A stretch of 64,000 nt of DNA from Phycisphaerae bacterium. GTDB taxonomy: Bacteria > Planctomycetota > Phycisphaerae > UBA1845. The notes beneath the pieces were generated by a model that saw nothing but the letters and a program-made list of their open reading frames with translations, did not search any database and had not been told where the DNA came from. Location of the stretch: contig JAJDDY010000028.1 in NCBI GenBank assembly GCA_029260075.1, positions 113,108 to 177,107 on the forward strand, read 5' to 3'. Every line of letters begins with the position of its first letter. Position 1 is the stretch's first letter. Below are positions 46,219 through 55,026 of the stretch, piece by piece. Both the position numbers and the translations under genes were made by a program.

Positions 46219-47349
46219 ATGGCCACGATACACATAGACCGTTTGTTAGAGACCGTCGTCAAGCAGGGTGCATCTGACCTGCACTTGACGGTGGGTCGTC
46301 CGCCGGTCCTCCGTCTCTCCGGGCATCTGCGCTCTTTGGAAACCAAGGTGCTGACTCCGGACGACACGATCGCGCTGATGAAAGCGATCACGCCGGAGCG
46401 TAATCAGCAGGAACTGCAGGAAGACGGGTCCACGGACTACGGGTTTTCCTTCGGCGAGGCTGGGCGTTTTCGCGTGGCGGTGTTCATGCAACGCGGCAAC
46501 GTCACGCTGGTCTTGCGTCTTATTCCATCGCGGTTGTTGACGTTCGAGGAGATCGGTCTGCCAAAGATTTGCCGCGCTCTGTGTCGTCGTCCGCAGGGCA
46601 TTTTCCTGGTCACCGGTCCGACGGGATCGGGCAAGACGACTACCCTCGCGTCGATGATCAACTACATCAACGAAAACATGGATCGCCACATCGTGACCGT
46701 CGAAGATCCGGTCGAATACTACCATTCGCACAAGAAGTGCATTATCAACCAGCGCAACGTGGGTATCGATGTTCCGAGTTTTTCGGAGGCGCTTCGGCGC
46801 GTTCTTCGGCAGGATCCGGACGTTATCCTCGTCGGCGAGCTTCGTGACTTGGAGACAATTGAGGCTGCGGTAAGTGCGGCGGAGACCGGTCACCTTGTGT
46901 TTGGTACGCTACATACGACGGGCTGCCAGGGAACGATTAACCGAATTATCGATGCCTTCCCGCCGAACCAGCAGGAGCAAATTCGCGTTCAGCTTTCCAC
47001 GAACATGATCGCTACGCTTTCGCAGGCGCTGATGCCTCGTGTTCCCAAGGGCATGGTCGCGGCGTACGAGTTTATGGTCGTGACGCCGGCCATTGCCAAC
47101 TTGATTCGCGAGAACAAGACGTTCCGTATTGATTCCGCGATCCAGACCGGCAAGAAGTTCGGCATGCAACTGCTCGACGAGCATCTGTTCAGCCTGTACG
47201 AACAGGGGTCCGTCGCGGCGGAGCATTGTGTCGATCGTTCACGACAACCGGGGCAGATGCAGGACAAGATCGACGCGCACCGTAAGCGGCTCACCTCAGC
47301 TGAACAGGGCGGCGACGACGGCGAGGAGGCGGTAGTCTTGCGAACATGA
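46219..47349 (+). CDS. PilT-family retraction ATPase
   Basis: 376 residues. Compact, lacking the long N-terminal domain and zinc ribbon of the PilB copies, as expected of PilT. Walker A GPTGSGKTTTLASM, Asp-box EDPVEYYHSH, Walker B VGELRDLETI, and His-box GHLVFGTLHTTGCQGTINR are present. The C-terminal tail is acidic (GGDDGEEAVVLRT). It overlaps the next gene by four bases (ATGA). PilT depolymerises type IV pili, so its presence argues that this is a retractable-pilus-like system and not a plain type II secretion system. Confidence 0.94.
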   Translation: MATIHIDRLLETVVKQGASDLHLTVGRPPVLRLSGHLRSLETKVLTPDDTIALMKAITPERNQQELQEDGSTDYGFSFGEAGRFRVAVFMQRGNVTLVLRLIPSRLLTFEEIGLPKICRALCRRPQGIFLVTGPTGSGKTTTLASMINYINENMDRHIVTVEDPVEYYHSHKKCIINQRNVGIDVPSFSEALRRVLRQDPDVILVGELRDLETIEAAVSAAETGHLVFGTLHTTGCQGTINRIIDAFPPNQQEQIRVQLSTNMIATLSQALMPRVPKGMVAAYEFMVVTPAIANLIRENKTFRIDSAIQTGKKFGMQLLDEHLFSLYEQGSVAAEHCVDRSRQPGQMQDKIDAHRKRLTSAEQGGDDGEEAVVLRT

Positions 47350-49148
47350 GTAATCCATCCCCCAAAACCAACGACACTACCAAAGAAGGCAAGCCCGCGC
47401 GCCCGCGCAAGATGCCGACGATCGATCAACTGCGGTCGCGCCAGTTGGGCCGAATTCTCATCAAGATGGGCAAGCTTCGGCGTAGTCAAGTCCACGAAGC
47501 GCTGGACATTCAAAAAGAACGTCGCGGGCCCATCGGCAAGATCCTCGTCGAACTTGGACACATCACGGAAGAAGACCTGACGCTCGCGCTCGGCGCGCAG
47601 TGTGGCATGGAGGCGATCGAACTGGGCAAGATGGACATCGCACCCGAGGTGGTCGCCATGATGACCTCGCAAATGGCGATGACCTATCGCGTGGTTCCGT
47701 TCGATTTCAAAGCTGACCAGAATCAGCTTTGGCTGGCGATGGATAATCCGGACAACTTCCAGGCAACCGACGACCTTCAAATGTTGCTGGGCCTTGAGGT
47801 CAAACCCTACCTTTGCAAGGCGGATGAGTTGCAGGGAGCGATCGATCGTTACTATCCGGAAGGAGACCAGGATTCCATCTCCGGGCTGATCGGTGAGTTG
47901 GGCGACGATGGCGATCTTTCCAGGTTCGACGGACGCGGCGACAGCATCGACTTGTCGGAACTCAAAGAAATCGCTGATCTCAATCCGGTCAAGAAACTCT
48001 TAAACCTCGTGCTGCTCCAGGCGATTAAGGAAAAAGCGAGCGACGTTCACTTCGAGCCGTTCGAAGACGAGTTCAAGATGCGCTACCGTATTGATGGCGT
48101 CTTATACGAAATGGTTCCGCCGCCGAAATACGTCGCGCTCGCACTCACGTCGCGCATCAAGGTCATGGCCAACCTCGACATCGCCGAGCGACGGCTGCCA
48201 CAAGACGGGCGTATCGATCTGTTGGTCCAGGGACGCCCGGTCGACCTTCGTGTGGCTGTGTTGCCCACAATGTTCGGCGAAAGCGTTGTGTTGCGTATTT
48301 TGGACCGGGCCAACGTCTCATTGAATCTCGACAAGATCGGCATGCGCGAGGACGACTTGGTCACGTTCCGGCAGCTCATGGGTAAGCCCAACGGTGTCGT
48401 CATCAATACCGGACCGACGGGTTCCGGAAAGACCACGACGCTTTATGCTGCGCTTTCGGCGCTGAACGACCCTGAAATCAAAATCCTAACGGCTGAGGAC
48501 CCGGTAGAGTATGATATCGACGGATTGGTTCAGGTTCAGGTGAGGCCGGAGGTCGGATTGACCTTCGGGCGTGCCTTGCGAAGTTTCCTTCGTCAAGATC
48601 CGGATATTATCCTCGTCGGCGAGGTTCGCGACCTTGAAACCGCCCAAATCACCGTTCAGGCCGCGTTGACGGGACACTTGGTCTTCACGACGCTGCATAC
48701 GAACGACGCGCCCGCTGCCATTGCGCGCCTTATGGACCTTGGCCTGGAGCCATTTTTGATTACGGCCACGCTTGAGGCGGTGATCGCTCAGCGACTGATT
48801 CGCCGCATCTGTACGAACTGCAAGGTCGACTACCATCCGACTGAAGAGCAGCTCATGGAGCTCAACCTTCGCCCCGAGGACGTGGGAGATCGGTTGTTCC
48901 ATTATGGTAAGGGTTGCGACTACTGCAACAACACCGGGTACCGAGGTCGCGTGGGAATCTATGAGGTCATGGTGCTCGACGACACGTTGCGTGAGATGAT
49001 CATGGATCGTGCGTCGACGTCATTGATTCGGCGCGAATCGGTCAAGCAGGGTATGCGTACTTTGCGTCAGGGTGGGCTGATGGCGATCTACGATGGTATC
49101 TCATCGTTGGACGAAGTGGTTCGCGAGACGATCTTGGAGGAGACATAG
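47346..49148 (+). CDS. PilB/GspE-family assembly ATPase, second copy
   Basis: 600 residues. Longer basic N-terminus, then an MshE domain (LGRILIKMGKLRRSQVHEAL and IGKILVELGHITEEDLTLAL), a core with DVHFEPFEDEFKMRYRIDG, Walker A GPTGSGKTTTL, EDPVEYDIDGLVQVQVRP, Walker B VGEVRDLETA, GHLVFTTLHTNDAP, and zinc-ribbon CTNC / CDYC. The overall pattern is that of a true PilB. Two such ATPases around one PilT means one may serve a second output, such as secretion, or a different filament; which one cannot be told here. It starts inside the pilT stop codon. Confidence 0.94.
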   Translation: MSNPSPKTNDTTKEGKPARPRKMPTIDQLRSRQLGRILIKMGKLRRSQVHEALDIQKERRGPIGKILVELGHITEEDLTLALGAQCGMEAIELGKMDIAPEVVAMMTSQMAMTYRVVPFDFKADQNQLWLAMDNPDNFQATDDLQMLLGLEVKPYLCKADELQGAIDRYYPEGDQDSISGLIGELGDDGDLSRFDGRGDSIDLSELKEIADLNPVKKLLNLVLLQAIKEKASDVHFEPFEDEFKMRYRIDGVLYEMVPPPKYVALALTSRIKVMANLDIAERRLPQDGRIDLLVQGRPVDLRVAVLPTMFGESVVLRILDRANVSLNLDKIGMREDDLVTFRQLMGKPNGVVINTGPTGSGKTTTLYAALSALNDPEIKILTAEDPVEYDIDGLVQVQVRPEVGLTFGRALRSFLRQDPDIILVGEVRDLETAQITVQAALTGHLVFTTLHTNDAPAAIARLMDLGLEPFLITATLEAVIAQRLIRRICTNCKVDYHPTEEQLMELNLRPEDVGDRLFHYGKGCDYCNNTGYRGRVGIYEVMVLDDTLREMIMDRASTSLIRRESVKQGMRTLRQGGLMAIYDGISSLDEVVRETILEET

Positions 49149-49195
49149 TCCGCCGGGCGAATTGTTGAATTGTCCGGTGCGGAGTTCGATCGATC

Positions 49196-50446
49196 ATGGC
49201 GACGTTTGCATACGAGGCGATGAATCAGGCTGGCCAGCAGGTCAAGGATGAGATCGAGGCTGGGTCCAGTGAGGACGCCTTGTCGAAAATCCGTAACCTC
49301 GGCTACTTCCCTACGCGTATTCGCGAAAAGGGTGGCAACAAGGCAAAGGGGGGCGCACCGGGCAAGAAGAAGAAAAAAGGCGCCTTCACAATTGGTGGTG
49401 CGAGCCAGAAGGCCATCACCCAACTCACGCGCCAACTTTCCACCCTACAGGACGCCGGCTTGCCGATCCTTCGTAGCTTGAACATTCTGGAGGAGCAGCA
49501 AAAACCGGGATTTCTTAAGAACGTCCTTAGTTCGATGACCGAGGATATCGAAGGTGGAGCGACCCTTTCCGAAGCCTGCGCGAAACATCCCAAGGCGTTC
49601 AACCGACTATACGTCAACATGGTGGCGGCCGGCGAAACGGGCGGTGTGCTCGACCTGATTCTGTCTCGTCTTGCGGATTTCATGGAGAAGGCCGAGAAAC
49701 TCAAGAAGAAAATCAAGTCCGCGATGGTCTACCCGACCGTCGTGGTGACGTTCGCGCTCAGCATCGTGAGCGGCATTATGATTGTCGTTATCCCCAAGTT
49801 TACGCAGATTTTTAAGGACTTCGACGTGGAGCTTCCCGGGGCGACGCTTTTGCTCATGGGTATTTCCAGTTGGTTCGTCGAGGGGATGCCGCCAGGTTGG
49901 TTGATTATCCTCCTTGCGCCGCTCATCATCTTCTTCGTGTTCAAGATGGTCCGTTCTTCGCAGGGGGGGCGGTACGTCGTCGATGTGATCGGATTGCGCA
50001 TACCTGTGCTGGGTACGCTTCTTCAACAAACGTCCATTGCGCGATTTACGCGTACGCTGGGCACGTTGATCAGCGCCGGCGTTCCGATTTTGGAGGCGAT
50101 CAATATCACGCGCGATACGGCTGGCAACGAGGTCTACGTTCGAGCGCTGCAAAAGGTCCATGATTCGATTCGCGAGGGCGATAGCGTTTCGGCGCCGTTG
50201 CGGAAGACGAAAGTCGTGGACAGTATCGTGACGAACATGATCGACGTCGGCGAAGAGACGGGCGAGTTGGACAAGATGCTCTTGAAGATTGCGGACAACA
50301 ACGACGAGGAGATCGACTCCACGGTGGCCAGTTTGGTGTCGCTCTTGGAACCGGTGATGGTCGTCGTGCTCGGTGGTATCGTCGGATTTATCGTCGTGGC
50401 GTTGTTCATGCCGCTCGTCCAGCTGATTCAGAACGTTTCCGGGTAA
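49196..50446 (+). CDS. PilC/GspF-family inner-membrane platform protein
   Basis: 416 residues. The cytoplasmic N-terminus with LGYFPTRIREKG and a lysine-rich loop (GGAPGKKKKKGAF) precedes two GspF domains: FTRQLSTLQDAGLPILRSL and FTRTLGTLISAGVPILEAI, each followed by hydrophobic segments. The platform protein couples the ATPases to pilin addition in the membrane. Spacing from the second ATPase is 47 bases, so co-transcription is likely. Confidence 0.95.
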   Translation: MATFAYEAMNQAGQQVKDEIEAGSSEDALSKIRNLGYFPTRIREKGGNKAKGGAPGKKKKKGAFTIGGASQKAITQLTRQLSTLQDAGLPILRSLNILEEQQKPGFLKNVLSSMTEDIEGGATLSEACAKHPKAFNRLYVNMVAAGETGGVLDLILSRLADFMEKAEKLKKKIKSAMVYPTVVVTFALSIVSGIMIVVIPKFTQIFKDFDVELPGATLLLMGISSWFVEGMPPGWLIILLAPLIIFFVFKMVRSSQGGRYVVDVIGLRIPVLGTLLQQTSIARFTRTLGTLISAGVPILEAINITRDTAGNEVYVRALQKVHDSIREGDSVSAPLRKTKVVDSIVTNMIDVGEETGELDKMLLKIADNNDEEIDSTVASLVSLLEPVMVVVLGGIVGFIVVALFMPLVQLIQNVSG

Positions 50447-50581
50447 GGTGCGTGCTACGTTGGCGATTGGGTAGACGTCGTCGATGCTGCGGCGTGGGTT
50501 ATCAATCATACAAGCGGGACGGCCGCCCGCACCGGCGGTTGGTTCCCACCGTTACTTTCAATACTGGAAAGAGAACAGCCC

Positions 50582-51694
50582 ATGTTGGACCACAGACCAT
50601 TAGGCATTAGCGAGCGGAATCGGCGGGCCGATCGGGCATACGGATTCACGCTGATCGAACTGCTGACCGTGGTGTTCATCATCGGTCTGTTGATTGCGAT
50701 CTTGATTCCGTCGATTGCGGCCGCCCGTAGGTCGGCGAAGAATGCCGTCACGAAGAGCACGCTCAGGGTGATCACTGGGGCGTTGGAGATGTTCAAGAAC
50801 GATCAGGGCAAGGACTTTCAGCGCACGAATGGTTATCCGCCGTCGTTCTCCCATCCGCGCATCGGCACGACGTTCGATCCGGTCAAGGGGCAGTTCCCCT
50901 TCTTGCCCACCGGCAACACGCCGAAGATGCCCACGGTGTATGGCGCCCACTGGCTTCCAGCCATGCTGATGGGCGTCGATCGAAATGGATACGTGCCGCG
51001 AAGTTCCGTTCCACGGCCGTTGCGCACATCTCCGTCTTTTTGGTATGCCGATGATCCCGGGCTGGGCAAGCCGATTGACCGGGCACCACTCTATCTTGAT
51101 CCCGGGGCTACGCGCACGCTGGCGACGGAGGATATTCGCGGCACGCCGCCCGATCCGCTCGCCACCGCCTATCCGGAGTGGAACGATATCGTCCGACTCC
51201 CAGTGCTCGTAGACGCCTTCGATCAGCCTGTTTTGTACTACGCAGCCAACAAGTACGGCAAACCCACGAACATGGTCGCGGACATACATAATCTGAACAA
51301 TGAGTATAAGGGTGGTATCCAACAGAAGGGACAGCCATACTACTTCCACCAGGACAACATCGGTTTCACCGGTAGTGATGTTGTCAAGGGCTGGAACTTC
51401 GGTGGCGCTCTGTTGAAGACAGCGACGGAACGCGTTCACAAAATCGCGATCTCCGGGGCGGAGCTCAACCCGCAACAGATCGTGCAGGGTACTGACAACT
51501 TCGCTACGTACATCGCCGACCGACAGATGTCGTCGGACTTGGCCACCAAGCTCGCGGGCGGGGGGCTTGCGGAACGGGCGCTGAGCATGAGGCCTGTTAA
51601 CTCGGACACGTACCTCTTGATCACACCCGGACCCGACGGGCGATACGGCACGCCTGACGATATCAGCAACCTACCCGCAGCGGTGCAACCCTAA
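50582..51694 (+). CDS. Prepilin-like (type II/IV) protein 1, GspG-like, unusually long
   Basis: 370 residues. A 21-residue leader ends in G, followed by the methylation-site sequence FTLIELLTVVFIIGLLIAI, the classic class III signal cleaved by prepilin peptidase. It has a large C-terminal globular domain that ends with TPGPDGRYGTPDDISN, like the calcium-site loop of GspG. GspG is normally about 140 residues; this is more than twice that. A Shine-Dalgarno (GGAAAGAG) precedes the ATG. It probably forms the major filament subunit or a minor cap. Confidence 0.9.
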   Translation: MLDHRPLGISERNRRADRAYGFTLIELLTVVFIIGLLIAILIPSIAAARRSAKNAVTKSTLRVITGALEMFKNDQGKDFQRTNGYPPSFSHPRIGTTFDPVKGQFPFLPTGNTPKMPTVYGAHWLPAMLMGVDRNGYVPRSSVPRPLRTSPSFWYADDPGLGKPIDRAPLYLDPGATRTLATEDIRGTPPDPLATAYPEWNDIVRLPVLVDAFDQPVLYYAANKYGKPTNMVADIHNLNNEYKGGIQQKGQPYYFHQDNIGFTGSDVVKGWNFGGALLKTATERVHKIAISGAELNPQQIVQGTDNFATYIADRQMSSDLATKLAGGGLAERALSMRPVNSDTYLLITPGPDGRYGTPDDISNLPAAVQP

Positions 51695-51718
51695 CGTTTC
51701 CGGTGAAAGGACTCCGGT

Positions 51719-52723
51719 ATGAGTAGACATGCAAGACTCCGGCGGCGCGTCGGCTTCACGTTGATTGAGTTGATGGTCGTGGTCTCGATCATCGGTCTGT
51801 TGGTGGCGGTGCTTCTTCCCGCGTTCGGTACGGTCAGGACCAAGGCGGCCATAGCGCGGACCAAGACGCAGTTTGTCGCCATCGACGCGGGTCTTGAGCT
51901 GTTTCGCGCCGAGGGTCAGCTTGGCGGCGCCTATCCGCCGTCGTCGAGCGATAACCCGGCCGATCGACAACTCATCACTGACCCGAAAGATCCCAGCAAG
52001 CCGGCTCGTATTGCCGGAGCGCACCTTCTGGTACACGCCCTGGTCGGGGCCGATGGTCTTGGCCCACCGGGGTTCAGAGATACCGATCGAGACGGTCAGT
52101 GGTGGAACGACACACGTAATGACGTCGGCGGAATCTACGAGCTGGATCCCACAACGGGCAAGGAAAAGTTCCCCCGATATGGCGGCGCCGGCTTTGTGGA
52201 TGAAAAAATGCGGGCGTCGATCAAGTCGCTTCAGGTGTTGATGGATGAGGGTGACATTGTCAACGTGCCGGAGCCCACGGACGTGGCCCTCAACGAGCCG
52301 ATGTTCCTCGACTCGTGGGATCGCCCGATTCTCTACTACAAGGCCAACAGCTCCAGCTTGAAAATGGTCACCAGCGATACCGGTCGCGGCACTTACACGC
52401 AGGAGGACAATGGGATTATCACCGGGACGACCATGGGGGCTACGCCGTACACCGGTATCGACTTCGGACCGGGAAAGACCGACGATTTGTACCATGCGAT
52501 GGCCGTGGCTGAGTCTCCGCTGGGCACGGATTCGATCGACGATATGATTCTGATGCCGGGAACCAAGTTCGACAATTCCTTCGCACGGTTCATCTTGGAC
52601 GCCGCGGTCAAAGCCCGCCCCACAGCCGTCCTCAAGAGCAAATACCTGCTCATAAGTGCCGGTCCGGATGGTCGGTTTGGCACGGTCGATGACGTAACGA
52701 ATTGGGAACGCCGCATCGACTAG
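51719..52723 (+). CDS. Prepilin-like protein 2, GspG-like, unusually long
   Basis: 334 residues. Short leader (MSRHARLRRRVG) then FTLIELMVVVSIIGLLVAVL. The C-terminus SAGPDGRFGTVDDVTNW has the same loop as protein 1, so they look paralogous. AAAGGA lies seven bases before the ATG. It starts 24 bases after protein 1 stops. The following gap contains repeat elements. Confidence 0.92.
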   Translation: MSRHARLRRRVGFTLIELMVVVSIIGLLVAVLLPAFGTVRTKAAIARTKTQFVAIDAGLELFRAEGQLGGAYPPSSSDNPADRQLITDPKDPSKPARIAGAHLLVHALVGADGLGPPGFRDTDRDGQWWNDTRNDVGGIYELDPTTGKEKFPRYGGAGFVDEKMRASIKSLQVLMDEGDIVNVPEPTDVALNEPMFLDSWDRPILYYKANSSSLKMVTSDTGRGTYTQEDNGIITGTTMGATPYTGIDFGPGKTDDLYHAMAVAESPLGTDSIDDMILMPGTKFDNSFARFILDAAVKARPTAVLKSKYLLISAGPDGRFGTVDDVTNWERRID

Positions 52724-52751
52724 CGCTCTGTTTCGACTCGAGAGACGGGTT

Positions 52752-52932
52752 CGTCCGATCCGGGCCGCGACCGTGAGGGAGCGTTTTCAATCTGTCGCGA
52801 CCGGCGATCAAAAAGACCGCTTCCTTACGGGCGCGGCTCGGTAAGCCCGTCGGGTGGCCCATGGCTTTAGCCGTGGGGGAGTCGAATCGGGTGTCGATTC
52901 GACTCCCCCACCTCTGAAGAGGTTGGGCACCC
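52752..52932. repeat. Family A short form next to family B, inside the pseudopilin cluster
   Basis: Family A: GGGCCGCGACCGTGAGGGAG and CTTCCTTACGGGCGCGGCTC (52762-52842). Family B: GGTGGCCCATGGCTTTAGCC then GTGGGGGAGTCGAATCGGGT and its complementary GTCGATTCGACTCCCCCACC. It separates pseudopilin genes 2 and 3 and may end or weaken the transcript. Confidence 0.85.
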
Positions 52933-53005
52933 GGCCACGAGGTATCGCAGCCGTAGGCGACTTTGGTTCTCACTGAGCACTGCCGCGGCGCGGGACGGAC
53001 TACTT

Positions 53006-54040
53006 ATGGTACCAGCGAATCACTACGAATCTATGGACACTCGGTCGAATACGCGGACGCGGTCGCACTCGACGGCGCGTGGTGGGCTTGCTTATGCGGC
53101 GCCGGCGCGGCCGGCGTTCACGCTGATCGAACTGATGGTGGTGATGGTGATCATCATCGTGTTGGTCGGTGCGTTGATGGTGGCGAGCACAACGCTGATT
53201 GAGCGGTCGCGCACGGCCAACACCCGCGCGGTGTTCTCGCTTGTGCAAAACGCGCTCGACGAGTTCAAGCGCGAGCAGCAGACGCGGGCGACCGTGACCA
53301 AGAGCACTGTATACAAGACGCGTTACGGACTCTATCCACCGGATGAGCTGGAAGGCTTCACCGATTTGGGTGTTCCGCGCACGGGAAACGGGCGGGTCGT
53401 CAGGATCGCACCGCGCGGTGCGGCTGTTCTTCCGAAGCCACCGTACACGCCCATGAAGTTCCACACCCAAGGCCTGTCCGTGCCCGAGCAGGCGTTGGAG
53501 CATCGCGACATCGCGGCGATGGTGCTGGCGGTACAGTTATATGGCGACGCGTCGAAAATGATTCTGGACGGTATCCCCGAACGCAACTGGGCGGACGGGA
53601 CGGTCGACACCGACGGCAAGCCTGTCGCCTACCTCGACCGCGACGGCAACAACAGTTGGACGCCGCTACAGGATATTCGCCTTCGCTACATCGTCGACGC
53701 TTGGGGCAACCCGATCAGCTATATGACCCAGCGCGATTGGAAGAAGTCGGGCACCGGCTCGACGGCGTCAAGACCCTCGACAAATCTACTCCAGTGGAAC
53801 GAAGCGTCCACGGAACTTGTTCGACTCAACGGTGGGCAACCAGTGCTGATTTCTTATGGGCCTGATGGTGCGGAGCAGCTTAAGGCGGACGTGATGGGAT
53901 TGGCTGCCGACGCTACGGTGGCCGTCGATTTCGATGAACCCAACCCCAAGGTGCATGGCGTTGTCGATCACGAGTTCAACGCCGACAACGTATACGGTAA
54001 TGAGTCGCTGAAGACCAAGCTCACCAAGGGGGTCCAGTGA
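53006..54040 (+). CDS. Prepilin-like protein 3, GspG-like
   Basis: 344 residues from ATG 53006; an ATG at 53033 is an alternative. A leader of about 36 residues precedes AFTLIELMVVMVIIIVLVGA, cleaved after alanine in place of glycine, an accepted variant. The globular domain has a SYGPDGAEQLK turn like the others. It lies after the repeat block, so it may have its own promoter. It overlaps the next gene by four bases. Confidence 0.87.
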   Translation: MVPANHYESMDTRSNTRTRSHSTARGGLAYAAPARPAFTLIELMVVMVIIIVLVGALMVASTTLIERSRTANTRAVFSLVQNALDEFKREQQTRATVTKSTVYKTRYGLYPPDELEGFTDLGVPRTGNGRVVRIAPRGAAVLPKPPYTPMKFHTQGLSVPEQALEHRDIAAMVLAVQLYGDASKMILDGIPERNWADGTVDTDGKPVAYLDRDGNNSWTPLQDIRLRYIVDAWGNPISYMTQRDWKKSGTGSTASRPSTNLLQWNEASTELVRLNGGQPVLISYGPDGAEQLKADVMGLAADATVAVDFDEPNPKVHGVVDHEFNADNVYGNESLKTKLTKGVQ

Positions 54041-55017
54041 CGAATCGGCCGGAACACATCGGATCTGTGACGACCGCACGTGCTCAACGAGCCGTTGGGT
54101 TTGACGGTCCGGTGCGCGGTAGGGTGTCGCGTCGTACGCGCCGAGCGTTCACGCTGATCGAAATGGTGGTCGTGATCTCGATCATTTTGGTGATTCTTGG
54201 GATGGCGCTTCCGGCGGCGAGTTCGCTTTGGAACGATCGCAAAAGCTCGGAAGCGATCAACACGATCCAGGGTTTGTTGATGAACGCCCGAGTGAAGGCG
54301 CTTGATTCGGACGGTGTCGAGACTGGATTCTTCGCCATTGTCGATGAGCAAGGTCTGCAGCGATTCATTCCGCTTCGGCAGAATAGAAAGATGCTAGGGC
54401 AGCCGGCGTGGGAGGACGTGTTCGAGGTGACGGACGAGCCCGATCAAACGCTGCTCGCGCCGATGCGCGTGGTGCCGCGCTATGTCGTGAACAATCCGTT
54501 GTCGCCGGACTTCGCACCTGTCGACGCATTCAATGACGATGAACTCGCCAACGACAACGTGCTCACGGCCGTCGGTGACCAAGCTCAGCGACATCGCAAT
54601 TTCTTTACGATGATCTTTTCGACCGATGGCAATCTGATCGTCGGGCGTGACGTCCTGATCAAGGACAACGACGAAGACGCCGACGGATTTGGTGATCGTA
54701 CTCAGCTTCCTGTGGGTCCGGGTAAGCCAGCGTCGCCGATTGTGAATGAATTTTATGACGTCAGCCGAAACAGTCGAGCAGAGATTCGCGGCGCGGGCGG
54801 CAAGACGCCGATCGATTTCCTGGTTCGTGAGGACACGTCCAGTACGGTCGCGCTGAACTTTCCATCGGTTGACGGACTCTTGGTATATGACGACGCTGTC
54901 TTTCGGAGTGCGGACCTTGTCGGCAAGAGGGAAGTGCTGTTGCGCACCGGCCAACCGCTCTACCTGAGCCGTTGGACCGGCGTGGTGATTCGCGGTCCGA
55001 AGGACGAAACACAGTAG
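54037..55017 (+). CDS. Prepilin-like protein 4, GspH-like
   Basis: 326 residues starting with GTG at 54037, overlapping the previous stop (GTGA). Leader of about 37 residues, then AFTLIEMVVVISIILVILGM; the position of the glutamate at +5 is kept. The helix and SSEAINTIQGLLMNARVKAL segment match GspH/FimT minor pseudopilins. It is followed nine bases later by gene 5. Confidence 0.87.
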   Translation: MTNRPEHIGSVTTARAQRAVGFDGPVRGRVSRRTRRAFTLIEMVVVISIILVILGMALPAASSLWNDRKSSEAINTIQGLLMNARVKALDSDGVETGFFAIVDEQGLQRFIPLRQNRKMLGQPAWEDVFEVTDEPDQTLLAPMRVVPRYVVNNPLSPDFAPVDAFNDDELANDNVLTAVGDQAQRHRNFFTMIFSTDGNLIVGRDVLIKDNDEDADGFGDRTQLPVGPGKPASPIVNEFYDVSRNSRAEIRGAGGKTPIDFLVREDTSSTVALNFPSVDGLLVYDDAVFRSADLVGKREVLLRTGQPLYLSRWTGVVIRGPKDETQ

Positions 55018-55026
55018 TCGAACCAC